Positions 52,178 to 60,896 of a DNA stretch of 64,000 nucleotides are shown here, one piece after another. Origin of the DNA: Loktanella sp. IMCC34160 (lineage in GTDB: Bacteria > Pseudomonadota > Alphaproteobacteria > Rhodobacterales > Rhodobacteraceae). The DNA is taken from the NCBI RefSeq assembly GCF_004145845.1, contig NZ_SELP01000007.1, positions 1 to 64,000 of the forward strand, read 5' to 3'. The stretch's first letter is position 1. Every line of letters begins with the position of its first letter. Position numbers and translations under genes: made by a program. A model generated the notes under the pieces. The model made no database searches, was not told the origin of the DNA, and worked only from the letters and a program-made list of their open reading frames with translations.

Positions 52178-53365
52178 ATGTCCTTGGCCAACGGTCTGTC
52201 CTATCTTGCCATTCCCGGCCCGTCCGTGATTCCCGACCGGGTGTTGCGGGCCATGCATCGGCCCGCGCCGAACATCTATACCGGGGAGCTGCACGACCTG
52301 ACCCACAGCCTGATCCCCGACCTGAAGGCCGTGGCCCGGACTGATGGCAACGCCACGATCTATATCGCAAACGGTCACGGATTGTGGGAGGCGGCCCTGT
52401 GCAACACCTGTTCGCGCGGCGACAAGGTGCTGGTGCTGTCCTCGGGCCGGTTCGGGATCGGCTGGTCGGAAATGGCCGCCGGGCTGCATCTGGATGTTGA
52501 GCTGATGCATTTCGGCGAGCGATCCGCCTTTGACTTCGACCAGATCGAAACCGCGTTGCGCGCCGACACCGGGCAGAAGATCCGCGCAGTGCTGATGTGC
52601 CATGTCGATACGTCGTCGTCGATCCGCAACGATGTGCGGGCGGTGCGGGACCTGCTGGACGCCGTCGGGCACGGGGCGCTTTTGATGGTGGATTGCATCG
52701 CCTCGATGGGATGTGACCGCTACGAGATGGATGCCTGGGGCGCGGATGTGACCATCGCCGCCTCGCAAAAGGGGCTGATGACCCCGCCGGGGATCGGGTT
52801 CGCCTGGTTCAACGACAAGGCCGACCGCTGGCGCGAGGATGCGGACCTTGCCAGCCGCTACTGGGATTGGCGGCCACGGGCGAAGCCCGAGATGTATTAC
52901 CAGTATTTCGATGGAACCGCCCCGACCCATCACCTCTATGGCCTGCGCGAGGCGCTGGACATGATTGCTGAGGAGGGGCTGGAAAATGTCTGGACCCGGC
53001 ACGAAACCCTGGCCCGCGCCATCTGGGCCGCCTGCGAGGTCTGGGGGCAGGGTGGGGCGCTGCGCCTCAATGTCGCCGACCCGGTGCACCGGTCCCATGC
53101 CGTGACCTCGGTCGGGATGGACAGCCCCGATGCGGACCGGCTGCGGCACTGGTGCGAATTTCAGGCCGGATTGACCCTGGGTATTGGGCTGGGCCGGGTG
53201 CCAGAGGATGCATGGTTCCGGATCGGGCATATGGGGCATGTGAACGCCCATATGATCCTTGGGGTCATCGGCACCATTGATGCGGGACTGAAGGCGCTGG
53301 ACATTGCGCATGGACCGGGCGCGGTCGAGGCCGCAACGCGGGTCATCGCCGGGACGGTGGGTTGA
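52178..53365 (+). CDS. Class V aminotransferase (alanine/serine-glyoxylate type)
   Basis: 395 residues. Fold-type I PLP enzyme with the family start LAIPGPSVIPDRVL, nucleotide-like loop GNATIYIANGHGLWEAAL, Asp in VDCIASMG, and PLP lysine in ASQKGLMTPPG. It transfers an amino group from serine, alanine or aspartate to glyoxylate or a related acceptor. It stands alone. Its stop codon lies inside the first inverted repeat at 53356-53373. Confidence 0.9.
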   Translation: MSLANGLSYLAIPGPSVIPDRVLRAMHRPAPNIYTGELHDLTHSLIPDLKAVARTDGNATIYIANGHGLWEAALCNTCSRGDKVLVLSSGRFGIGWSEMAAGLHLDVELMHFGERSAFDFDQIETALRADTGQKIRAVLMCHVDTSSSIRNDVRAVRDLLDAVGHGALLMVDCIASMGCDRYEMDAWGADVTIAASQKGLMTPPGIGFAWFNDKADRWREDADLASRYWDWRPRAKPEMYYQYFDGTAPTHHLYGLREALDMIAEEGLENVWTRHETLARAIWAACEVWGQGGALRLNVADPVHRSHAVTSVGMDSPDADRLRHWCEFQAGLTLGIGLGRVPEDAWFRIGHMGHVNAHMILGVIGTIDAGLKALDIAHGPGAVEAATRVIAGTVG

Positions 53366-53420
53366 AACCCACCTTACTTACGCCCCGCGCTGACCCCGTA
53401 AGGTGGGTCTTGACCCACCT
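53356..53420. repeat. Pair of inverted repeats, REPIN-like (copies 1 and 2)
   Basis: Copy 1 GGTGGGTT-ga-AACCCACC (53356-53373, followed by TTAC) and copy 2, in opposite orientation, GTAA then GGTGGGTC-tt-GACCCACC (53402-53419). Each folds into an 8-bp stem with a 2-nt loop. The flanking genes on both sides have their stop codons inside or at the edge of the repeats. The same unit recurs at 55021, 59093 and 59196. Confidence 0.8.
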
Positions 53421-53601
53421 AACCCCGCAGCCGTCCGATCAGGGTGATGGTCCGGTCCACCGCCGCTGCGGTGATCGCCACCCAGATCGCCCCGGCCACC
53501 GCGTGGATCACCCAAAGCCCCATGAACAGGATCACCCAACACATGGTCAGGAAGGCGTTGGTGTAATTCTCGACCGGGCGGGGGATATGCGGCTTTGGCA
53601 T
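53419..53601 (-). CDS. Small membrane protein with 2TM/DUF-like layout
   Basis: 60 residues from the ATG at 53601, with AGAGGAAAGGA upstream. One long or two short membrane helices (TNAFLTMCWVILFMGLWVIHAVAGAIWVAI in outline), a Pro-rich N-terminus and a basic tail (RTITLIGRLRG). No family name recognised. Its stop lies in the repeat pair shared with the upstream convergent gene. Confidence 0.65.
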   Translation of the reverse strand: MPKPHIPRPVENYTNAFLTMCWVILFMGLWVIHAVAGAIWVAITAAAVDRTITLIGRLRG

Positions 53602-53652
53602 CGTCGGGGTCCTTTCCTCTGGCCAGTTTAGCAATCCCGTCCCAGTTTGCGG

Positions 53653-54765
53653 TTAACGTTTCCGTGCGTCGGCCAGCGCGCCGGGCAGGGCGGCGGCAAA
53701 GGCGTCGATGTCTTCGGCACGGCCCACGCTGACCCGGATGCAGCGATCCTGCGGCGCGACGAAGGGCATCCGCACGAAAATGTCCCGCGTCGCCAGCCCC
53801 GACAGGACCGCGCGGGCGAAATCGCCATCCGCGCCGCAGTCGATGGCAACGAAATTGGTGGCCGACGGGACAGCCCGCAGCCCGTTGTCGGCGGCAATCG
53901 CCGCGATCCGGTCTCGCGCGGCCCCGACCGTAGCCCGGATATGGGCAAGCCAGTCGCCATCCTGAATGGCGGCCAGTGCCCCGGCCTGGCTGATCCGGCA
54001 CATGCCGAAATGGTTGCGCACCTTGTTGAAGGCGGTGATCACATCCGCAGCAGCAATGGCATAGCCGACCCGCGCCCCTGCCATGCCATGCGCCTTGGAA
54101 AAGGTCCGCATCCGGATGACGCGGGGGTCGTCCGGGTCGGTCGCGGGCACAGCCTCGGCCGGGGCAAACTCGACATAGGCCTCGTCCAGCACAAGCAGGC
54201 AGCCGTCGGGCACCTGACCGATCATCTTTTCGATGGTCGCGGCCCGGTGCCAAGTGCCCATGGGGTTGTCGGGGTTGGCGATATAGATCAGCTTTGCCCC
54301 CACCTCGCGCGCCTTGGCGATCAGCCGGTCAGGGTCTTCATGGTCGCCGGTATAGGGGACGGTGTGCAGCGCCCCACCAAATCCGGCAACGTGATAGTTG
54401 AAGGTCGGATAGGCTCCGGCCGAGGTGACAACCGCATCTCCCGGCCCGACGAACAGGCGCACCACAAGCCCCAACAACCCGTCGATCCCTTCGCCAATGG
54501 CGAGATTGGTGGCGGGCACGCCAAGTGCCGCCGAAATGGCCGCCCGAAGGTCGTGGCTTTCGGGATCGCCATACATCCAGACCTCGGACGCGGCCCGTTC
54601 CATTGCGGCGATGGCGCGGGGCGACGGGCCAAACAGGCTTTCGTTCGCTCCAAGACGGGCGGCAAAGGGACGGCCCCGCGCGCGCTCCTGCGCCTCTGGC
54701 CCGACAAAGGGGACGGTGGCGGGAAGGCTCTGGGCCAGCGGGGTCAGGCGCGGATCATCTGTCAT
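53653..54765 (-). CDS. Histidinol-phosphate-type aminotransferase (class I/II PLP enzyme)
   Basis: 370 residues from the ATG at 54765 (no clear ribosome site; the open frame extends a further 21 codons). Family blocks: LGANESLFGPSP, GEGIDGLL, IYIANPDNPMGT, VLDEAYVEF, and PLP lysine in RTFSKAHGMAGARVGYAI. This is the HisC/Cobalamin-CobC-like branch; histidinol phosphate or an aromatic amino acid is the likely substrate. No his genes are nearby, so it may be a paralogue with another role. Confidence 0.85.
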   Translation of the reverse strand: MTDDPRLTPLAQSLPATVPFVGPEAQERARGRPFAARLGANESLFGPSPRAIAAMERAASEVWMYGDPESHDLRAAISAALGVPATNLAIGEGIDGLLGLVVRLFVGPGDAVVTSAGAYPTFNYHVAGFGGALHTVPYTGDHEDPDRLIAKAREVGAKLIYIANPDNPMGTWHRAATIEKMIGQVPDGCLLVLDEAYVEFAPAEAVPATDPDDPRVIRMRTFSKAHGMAGARVGYAIAAADVITAFNKVRNHFGMCRISQAGALAAIQDGDWLAHIRATVGAARDRIAAIAADNGLRAVPSATNFVAIDCGADGDFARAVLSGLATRDIFVRMPFVAPQDRCIRVSVGRAEDIDAFAAALPGALADARKR

Positions 54766-54854
54766 GGGGGAAGATAAGCGCCGAAATTCCCCCCTGTGCA
54801 AGGGGTTGGCGGCAGGATGGGCGCACATAGGTTGGATCAGAAGGGAGATTGCCC

Positions 54855-55019
54855 ATGACCAAACTGACCCGACGCGGGTTCATCCTGACTGCCGCCGCCG
54901 CCGCGGGTGCCCGCGCCCTGCCGCAGATCGCGGCCCGGACTGGTGGGCGGCGCATCCTGACGCTCGTCTTTGACAAGGGGCTGGGGATGATGCGGGCGGT
55001 GGACCGGGTCGTGCCGTAG
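54855..55019 (+). CDS. Small Tat-signal protein (54 residues)
   Basis: Short gene with a strong AAGGGAG ribosome site before the ATG at 54855. It starts MTKLTRRGFILTAAAAAGARALP: a twin-arginine motif (TRRGFIL) plus an Ala-rich hydrophobic core, so the product would be exported folded. Only about 30 residues remain after the leader (GGRRILTLVFDKGLGMMRAVDRVVP). Divergent from the aminotransferase, followed 1 bp after its stop by a copy of the inverted repeat. It could be a genuine small protein or a truncated leader of a lost gene. Confidence 0.6.
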   Translation: MTKLTRRGFILTAAAAAGARALPQIAARTGGRRILTLVFDKGLGMMRAVDRVVP

Positions 55020-55020
55020 T

Positions 55021-55042
55021 GGTGGGTCAAGACCCACCTTAC
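55021..55042. repeat. Inverted repeat (copy 3, single)
   Basis: GGTGGGTC-aa-GACCCACC followed by TTAC; same family as at 53356 and 59093. It starts one base after the stop of the small Tat protein and may act as its transcript end. Confidence 0.75.
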
Positions 55043-55067
55043 GGGCGGCGGGGCGAAATAACTGTGT

Positions 55068-55490
55068 TCAAGGTTTGGCCCAACGCAGAAAGCAGAACCC
55101 GTCTTCAGAGCGGACAGCCAGAAACCCGCCGCACTCAGTTTGCATTCGCACCTCTTGGCAAGACTTCTCCCGCACGACAGAAATCTTCTCGACTCTGGTC
55201 TTCGGCAGGTCTTCCAATCCTGTGTGCAGTGTTAAGGGTCCCAAAACCCAAGCTCCAATCTCAGGAACACGAATGAGTTCGTCAATTGTTGGCCACTCTT
55301 TGAAGCTACCGACATCATTTGAAGCCAAGGTCGTCAGTGCTTGGCCTTTGACTTCCACGCCAACTGACATTGCTTCGTTGTCCAGTTTGCCATCGGGGCC
55401 TATGAAGAATATTCCGACCAGAGTTGAGACGTCGCATCCCAGAAAGCGCTGAAAGAGTACTTCAGTATTTTGCACGTTATCTAAGTTCAT
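55068..55490 (-). CDS. Hypothetical protein, AT-rich
   Basis: 140 residues starting MNLDNVQNTEVLFQRFLGC. Mixed alpha/beta, soluble, three cysteines in the last third. No family recognised. Base composition and codon choice are clearly more AT-rich than the neighbours, and it sits between an inverted repeat and a DUF1992 gene, which suggests insertion of foreign DNA. Ribosome site not evident, since upstream bases before 55490 are TAGCAGAAA. Confidence 0.55.
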   Translation of the reverse strand: MNLDNVQNTEVLFQRFLGCDVSTLVGIFFIGPDGKLDNEAMSVGVEVKGQALTTLASNDVGSFKEWPTIDELIRVPEIGAWVLGPLTLHTGLEDLPKTRVEKISVVREKSCQEVRMQTECGGFLAVRSEDGFCFLRWAKP

Positions 55491-55496
55491 TTTCTG

Positions 55497-55832
55497 CTAG
55501 TCCCGCAAAAATTTGCGCCGGGCCTCTTCCGCCATGGCAAGTTTCGTCTGAAGCCGGGATACCTCGGCCATCACCGCCTTGCGGTCCACGGGGTCAATCA
55601 ACCCGGCCAGTCGGGTCTTCACCGCCTCGATCTGGCGCTTGATGGTGATCTCTTCGGGCAGGGCGCCCGCCTCGGCCATGATCCGAAACCCCACCGCTTC
55701 GCCCGGGTCGACAAAGGCGTCTCCGGGCCGCTGGGGCAGGGGTTTGCCCTCGCAAGACAGACCCTGCAACTTGCCCTCGGCCCGCGCCTTGAGCATCCGC
55801 CGTTCCGCGATCTTGTCGAGCCACCGGGGCAT
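55497..55832 (-). CDS. DUF1992 (DnaJ-homologue-associated) protein
   Basis: 111 residues from the ATG at 55832. The start LDKIAERRMLKARAEGKLQGLSCEGKPLPQ (in outline) is the DUF1992 signature, seen in bacterial YhdN-like and eukaryotic DNAJC28 proteins. A helical, charged C-terminus follows. Function unknown. Ribosome site weak. Confidence 0.85.
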   Translation of the reverse strand: MPRWLDKIAERRMLKARAEGKLQGLSCEGKPLPQRPGDAFVDPGEAVGFRIMAEAGALPEEITIKRQIEAVKTRLAGLIDPVDRKAVMAEVSRLQTKLAMAEEARRKFLRD

Positions 55833-55910
55833 GGGCCGTTTCCCAGATTGATGCGGCTGAAGTGTCGCACCGAAGGGAGCGCTGAACAAGTCGTCCGCAG
55901 GGGAAACGAA

Positions 55911-55938
55911 CGCGCCGCCCAAGCAAATGGACGGCGCG
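55911..55938 (-). terminator. valS terminator
   Basis: CGCGCCG/CGGCGCG, 7-bp stem with a 14-nt loop, 33 bp after the valS stop on the minus strand and followed by TTCGTTTCC. Confidence 0.55.
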
Positions 55939-55970
55939 GGGCCAATGTGGCAATCGGCCGGTGACGGGCC

Positions 55971-58900
55971 TCAGCCGATCTCGGCCAGACGCGCCAACGC
56001 GGCGGTCAGCTGCGCCTCTTCCTCTTCGCGCAGGGCAAGGTTGGCGCGGGCCTCTTCAACCACTTCTTCGGGGGCGGAGGCGGCGAATTTTGGGTTGTTC
56101 AAACGGCCCCGCAGCCCGCCCAACTCCTTCTGCAACTTGCCAAGGGCTTTTTCGACACGGGCCTTTTCGGCCTCCACGTCAATGATGTCGGCAAGCGGCA
56201 GGGCAAAGCTGGCCCCGGCGGTCGGGATGGTGATCGACCCTTTCGGCGCGGTCCCTTCAGTGACCTCGCCAATACGGGCAAGGCGCTTGATCAGCGTCTC
56301 GTTATTGGCCAGCGCCGCCTTGGCCGCCGCGTCCGCCTCTTCCATCACCACGGGGACATACAGACCCACCGGCACGTTCATCTGCGCCCGGGCCGAGCGG
56401 ATGCCTTCGATCAGCGAAATCGCCCAGTTCATTTCCGCGTCCGCGCCCGCATCCACCAGATCGGCGGCAGCAAAGGTCGGCCAATCGGCATGGACCAACA
56501 TCTTCTGGCGGTCACCCAAGAGGCCCCACAGCTCTTCGGTGATGAAGGGCATGATCGGGTGCAGCATGATCAGGCACTGGTCCAGAACCCAGGCCATGGT
56601 CGCCTGGGTTTCGGCCTTCATGGCGTCGTCGCCGTCCAGCAGCAGGGGTTTGGAGAACTCCACATACCAGTCGCAGACCTTGCCCCAGACAAAGGCGTAG
56701 AGCCCGTTGGCTGCGTCGTTGAAGCGATAGGCGGCAAGGGCGTCGTCCACCTCCTCGCGGGTCTTGGCGACCTCGCCCACGATCCATTTGTTCACCGTGG
56801 CGGTGGGGGTGGGGATGCGGCCATCCGAATGGGTCGCTCCGTTCATCTCGGCAAAGCGGCAGGCGTTCCACAGTTTGGTGCCGAAGTTGCGGAAGCCCTT
56901 GATCCGGTCCTCGGACAGTTTCAGCACGCCGCCGATCGCCGCCATGGAGGCATTGGTAAAGCGCAGCGCATCGGCCCCGTATTCATCAACGATCACCAGC
57001 GGGTCGATGACATTGCCGGTGGTCTTCGACATCTTCTTGCCCTTCTCGTCGCGGACAAGTTGGTGCAGATAGACGGTGTGGAACGGGTTCTGGCCCATGA
57101 CCGCATGGGACATCATCATCATCCGGGCGACCCAGAAGAACAGGATATCCTGCCCGGTGATCAGAACGTCCGTGGGGAAGTATTTCGACGTGCTGTCATC
57201 CCAGGTCGGCCAGCCAAGGGTGCCGAAGGGCCAGAGACCGGAGGAGAACCAGGTGTCGAGCACGTCGGGGTCGCGGAACACTGGAGCGGCCATAAGCTGT
57301 TTGGGCTCTTCAGCAGCACGCTTTGCTGAGTCACCGTCGGGGAATGCAACGGCCATAATGCCGTAATGGTCCATGGCCTTTTCTAGAGCTTCGTCTTCTG
57401 TTGGCGCACAAAATGAAGTGAGTTCATTGAAGTCGATGGTGAAGTCCAGAGTGCCGTCAGCATGTTCCTGATAGTGAATTTTCGGCCCATACCAAACCGG
57501 AATCTGATGTCCCCACCACAGCTGGCGCGAGATGCACCAGGGCTCGATGTTTTCCAGCCAGTGGTAATAAGTCTTTTCGCCGGACTCCGGCATGATCTTC
57601 ACATCGCCGTTGCGGACCGCCTCCAGCGCGGGGCCGACGACCTTTTCGGCGTCGACGAACCACTGGTCGGTCAGCATCGGTTCGATCACGACCTTAGAAC
57701 GATCGCCAAAGGGCTGCATGATCTTCTTGGCCTCGACCAGCGGGACCAGCGCCGCCGGGTCGTCATCCTCGCCCAGCTTGCGGCCCAGAACCGGGTTGTC
57801 GGCGCGGGTCATCACGGCCAGCCCCTCGGCGGTGATCTCGGCAATCACCTTTTCGCGCGCCTCGAACCGGTCCAGCCCGCGCAGGTGATCGGGGACAAGG
57901 TTGATGGCGTCGGCTTCGGCTTCAGTCAGGGTGCGCTCGCCCTTGGCCACGGCCATGGCGGTATTCGCGCACTCCTCGTAGGACGCACCATCGGCCCGCA
58001 TCGCGCCCTTCACGTCCATCAGGCGATACATCGGGATGCCGCCGCGCTTGGCCACCTGATAGTCGTTGAAGTCATGCGCGCCGGTGATCTTCACCGCGCC
58101 CGACCCGAAATCCTTGTCCGGATATTCATCGGTGATGATCGGGATCAACCGGCGGTGTTCCTTGGGACCAACGGGAATTTCACAAAGTTTCCCGACGATT
58201 GGGGCATAACGTTCATCCGATGGATGAACCGCTACCGCACCATCGCCCAGCATGGTTTCGGGCCGCGTGGTGGCGATAGAGATGTAATCGCGCTCTTCCT
58301 CCAGCACGATGTTCCCATCCTCGTCCTTCTCGACATAGGTATAGGTCGCGCCGCCGGCGAGCGGGTATTTGAAGTGCCACATATGGCCGTCAACCTCGAT
58401 ATTCTCGACCTCAAGGTCGGAAATCGCGGTCTCGAAATGCGGGTCCCAGTTCACCAGCCGCTTGCCGCGATAGATCAGGCCCTTTTCGTACATATCGACG
58501 AAAACCTTGATCACCGCGTCGTGGAAATTGCCCTGTGCATCGGCCTTGGGGGCACCGGGGGCGCCGGACATGGTGAAGGCGTTACGCGACCAGTCGCAGG
58601 ACGACCCGAGCCGTTTCAGCTGGTCGATGATCGTGTTGCCGTATTGGCCCTTCCATTCCCAGACCTTGGCCAGGAAATCCTCGCGGCTCATGTCGGTGCG
58701 GCGCAGGTTGCTTTCGGCCTTCAGCTTCTTTTCGACCTGAAGCTGGGTGGCGATGCCCGCGTGGTCCTGCCCCGGCTGCCACAGGGTGTCAAAGCCGCGC
58801 ATCCGGTGCCAGCGAACCAGAATGTCCTGCAACGTATTGTTGAACGCATGGCCCACATGCAGCGCGCCGGTCACGTTGGGGGGCGGGATCATGATGGTGA

Positions 58901-59012
58901 AGGTGTCATCGCGCGAGGCATTGGCCCCGGCTTTGAACGCGCCAGCATCTTCCCACATCTTGTAGATGCGGGCCTCGGCCTCGGCGGCGTTGAATGTCTT
59001 TTCCATCGGCAT
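55971..59012 (-). CDS. valS: Valyl-tRNA synthetase
   Basis: 1013 residues. Class I synthetase that charges tRNA-Val. HIGH motif as HVGH (52-55, [17 protein letters not shown]), KMSKS motif as [10 protein letters not shown], a large editing domain between them, the anticodon-binding helical domain, and a C-terminal coiled coil ([23 protein letters not shown] in outline) that embraces tRNA. The start at 59012 follows AAGGGACG; a second ATG two codons on is possible. Confidence 0.99.
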   Translation of the reverse strand: MPMEKTFNAAEAEARIYKMWEDAGAFKAGANASRDDTFTIMIPPPNVTGALHVGHAFNNTLQDILVRWHRMRGFDTLWQPGQDHAGIATQLQVEKKLKAESNLRRTDMSREDFLAKVWEWKGQYGNTIIDQLKRLGSSCDWSRNAFTMSGAPGAPKADAQGNFHDAVIKVFVDMYEKGLIYRGKRLVNWDPHFETAISDLEVENIEVDGHMWHFKYPLAGGATYTYVEKDEDGNIVLEEERDYISIATTRPETMLGDGAVAVHPSDERYAPIVGKLCEIPVGPKEHRRLIPIITDEYPDKDFGSGAVKITGAHDFNDYQVAKRGGIPMYRLMDVKGAMRADGASYEECANTAMAVAKGERTLTEAEADAINLVPDHLRGLDRFEAREKVIAEITAEGLAVMTRADNPVLGRKLGEDDDPAALVPLVEAKKIMQPFGDRSKVVIEPMLTDQWFVDAEKVVGPALEAVRNGDVKIMPESGEKTYYHWLENIEPWCISRQLWWGHQIPVWYGPKIHYQEHADGTLDFTIDFNELTSFCAPTEDEALEKAMDHYGIMAVAFPDGDSAKRAAEEPKQLMAAPVFRDPDVLDTWFSSGLWPFGTLGWPTWDDSTSKYFPTDVLITGQDILFFWVARMMMMSHAVMGQNPFHTVYLHQLVRDEKGKKMSKTTGNVIDPLVIVDEYGADALRFTNASMAAIGGVLKLSEDRIKGFRNFGTKLWNACRFAEMNGATHSDGRIPTPTATVNKWIVGEVAKTREEVDDALAAYRFNDAANGLYAFVWGKVCDWYVEFSKPLLLDGDDAMKAETQATMAWVLDQCLIMLHPIMPFITEELWGLLGDRQKMLVHADWPTFAAADLVDAGADAEMNWAISLIEGIRSARAQMNVPVGLYVPVVMEEADAAAKAALANNETLIKRLARIGEVTEGTAPKGSITIPTAGASFALPLADIIDVEAEKARVEKALGKLQKELGGLRGRLNNPKFAASAPEEVVEEARANLALREEEEAQLTAALARLAEIG

Positions 59013-59092
59013 GATCGTCCCTTTCGCGCGGCAGGTTTCGCGTCCGGGGTCTGTTAGCGAATGTTGGCGGCAAGGGGAAGCGGGAAGGGGGC

Positions 59093-59213
59093 GGTGGGTT
59101 GAAACCCACCTTACTTTTCAGGGGCGCTGCCCCTCTGGCCCGTGCCGGGCCATTCACCCCGGAGTATTTGGGGCAAAATGAGAGTGGGGGTGTAAGGTGG
59201 GTTTCAACCCACC
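59093..59213. repeat. Pair of inverted repeats, REPIN-like (copies 4 and 5), with GC-rich hairpins between
   Basis: Copy 4 GGTGGGTT-ga-AACCCACC then TTAC (59093-59114) and copy 5 inverted, GTAA then GGTGGGTT-tc-AACCCACC (59192-59213). Between them lie GGGGC-gct-GCCCC and a CCCC...GGGG hairpin (CCCCGGAGTATTTGGGG). The pair fills most of the region between valS and the AsnC gene; copy 5 ends 7 bp from the AsnC stop. Confidence 0.8.
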
Positions 59214-59220
59214 ATCCCGG

Positions 59221-59661
59221 TCACACGGTCCGGTCGATCCGTGTCGAGAGGTGGATCAGGCTTTCCATCACCTCAACCCCGTCGATCGCGCCGATCCGGT
59301 CCAATGCCTCGTCCAGCGCCATGGTGCTTTCGGTGCGCAGCTGGCAGGCCAGATCGAACCGGCCAGAGGTGGTGTGCACCCGCTCGACCGCCGCAAGCCG
59401 CCCCAGTTCCCGCAGCACGGCGGCCTGCGCCGTGGGCCGCATGTGGATCAGCACCGTGGCGCGGATCATGTTCCGCTCTGCCGCCTCGGTCAGTTTCACG
59501 GTATAGCCCGCGATCACCCCGGCCCGTTCCAGCCGGTCCAGCCGCGCCTGCGCCGTGGTCCGAGCGATGCCCAGTTTCGTCGCGATCTTGGCCACGGGCA
59601 GCCGGGCATTGGCCCCAAGAAGGGCCAGAAGCTGCCGGTCGATTTCATCAGGTTCGGTCAT
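59221..59661 (-). CDS. Lrp/AsnC-family regulator
   Basis: 146 residues from the ATG at 59661. N-terminal HTH (IDRQLLALLGANARLPVAKIATKLGIARTTAQARLDRL in outline) and C-terminal RAM ligand-binding domain (VLIHMRPTAQ; VHTTSGRFDLACQL). Such proteins sense amino acids as octamers. It is divergent from the ornithine-decarboxylase gene at 59778 with a 116-bp shared region, so it most likely controls it in response to ornithine, lysine or arginine. Confidence 0.93.
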   Translation of the reverse strand: MTEPDEIDRQLLALLGANARLPVAKIATKLGIARTTAQARLDRLERAGVIAGYTVKLTEAAERNMIRATVLIHMRPTAQAAVLRELGRLAAVERVHTTSGRFDLACQLRTESTMALDEALDRIGAIDGVEVMESLIHLSTRIDRTV

Positions 59662-59777
59662 ACTGACAGGTCTAACGTCGAAATGACCAAAAATACAAAC
59701 GCTTTGCACAAAGTGCCGCGATGAATCGACCAAGACCTGCCGCAAACTGAAAGAAAACCAGCAGGCAGGTTCCGACA

Positions 59778-60896
59778 ATGTTGCAGCGCCCCCTTCTTCC
59801 GACCGACCCGATTAACTGGCTGGCGGCCACCCGGCCCGATGTGCCGGTGCATTTCTTTTCGCCCGTCGCCCTGCGCGATCGGCTTCGCGCCTTTCAGGAC
59901 GGCTTTCCCGGCATGGTGACCTATGCGGTCAAGGCCAACCCCTCGCGGCTGGTCCTGTCCGAACTATGTGCGGGCGGTATTGCCGGGTTCGACGTCGCCT
60001 CGCCACAAGAGATCGCGACGATCCGCAAGATCTGCCCGGGCGCTGTTCTGCATTACAACAACCCGGTTCGGTCGACCGAGGAGATCGCGGCGGGGATTGC
60101 CGCCGGGGTCGCGTCCTGGTCGGTCGATGACGGGGCGGAACTGGACAAGCTGATCGCCGCCGGGGTCGGCGGAGAGGTGGCGGTGCGGTTCAAGCTGCCG
60201 GTCGCCGGCGCGCATTACGATTTCGGGGCCAAGTTCGGCGCCGAGGAGGCCGAGGCCGTGGCGTTCTTATCCCGTGTCGCCACGGCCGGCCTGACCCCGG
60301 CACTGACGTTCCACGTTGGCACCCAATGCGGCGATCCCGCGGCCTATGCCACCTATCTTGCCGCCGCCGCCCGGATTGCCCGCGCCGCGGGCGTTCAGGT
60401 GGCCCGGGTCAACGTGGGTGGCGGGTTCCCGTCGGCCCGTAATGGCCAGCCGCTGGACCTGACCCCCTATTTCGACGCGATCGGCGATGCGCTGCGCCAC
60501 TTCGACACCCCGCCCGCGCTAGTCTGCGAACCGGGGCGCGGGTTGGTCGCGGACAGCTTTGCCTATGCGGTGCGGGTCAAATCCCTGCGGTCGGGTCGCG
60601 CCTATCTGAACGATGGAATCTATGGCGGGCTGTCCGAATTCCCGTCGATGGTGTTGCCCGCCTTCCGGGTCTTCGCGCCCGATGGCACCACGCGGGCCGC
60701 CGCGCCGATGCCCCGGATTGTCTTCGGTCCCACCTGCGACAGTCTCGATCAGCTTCCCGCGCCGCTCGACCTGCCCGGTGACCTGGCCGAGGGGGATTAC
60801 ATCCTGTTTGGGTCCATGGGGGCCTATCTGACCGGGGTCACTACCCGGTTCAATGGCTACGGCGCCCGCGATACGGTCGAGGTGGCGCGGCTTTAG
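59778..60896 (+). CDS. Ornithine/lysine decarboxylase, alanine-racemase fold (type III PLP)
   Basis: 372 residues. PLP lysine in YAVKANPSRLVL (near residue 53), HVGTQC, the GGGFP phosphate loop, CEPGRG, and the second-subunit cysteine in FGPTCDSLD. It makes putrescine or cadaverine. The length and GGGFPS motif fit the eukaryotic-like ODC branch common in alphaproteobacteria. Convergent with the solute-binding-protein gene (4-nt overlap of stops). Confidence 0.93.
   Translation: MLQRPLLPTDPINWLAATRPDVPVHFFSPVALRDRLRAFQDGFPGMVTYAVKANPSRLVLSELCAGGIAGFDVASPQEIATIRKICPGAVLHYNNPVRSTEEIAAGIAAGVASWSVDDGAELDKLIAAGVGGEVAVRFKLPVAGAHYDFGAKFGAEEAEAVAFLSRVATAGLTPALTFHVGTQCGDPAAYATYLAAAARIARAAGVQVARVNVGGGFPSARNGQPLDLTPYFDAIGDALRHFDTPPALVCEPGRGLVADSFAYAVRVKSLRSGRAYLNDGIYGGLSEFPSMVLPAFRVFAPDGTTRAAAPMPRIVFGPTCDSLDQLPAPLDLPGDLAEGDYILFGSMGAYLTGVTTRFNGYGARDTVEVARL

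Noticed and set aside
57462-59057. Open frame of 531 codons opposite valS
   Set aside because: Shadow of valS; codon use and product not protein-like.
53356-59213. The short inverted repeats as a CRISPR array
   Set aside because: Copies are dispersed, in both orientations and not separated by uniform spacers; no cas gene.
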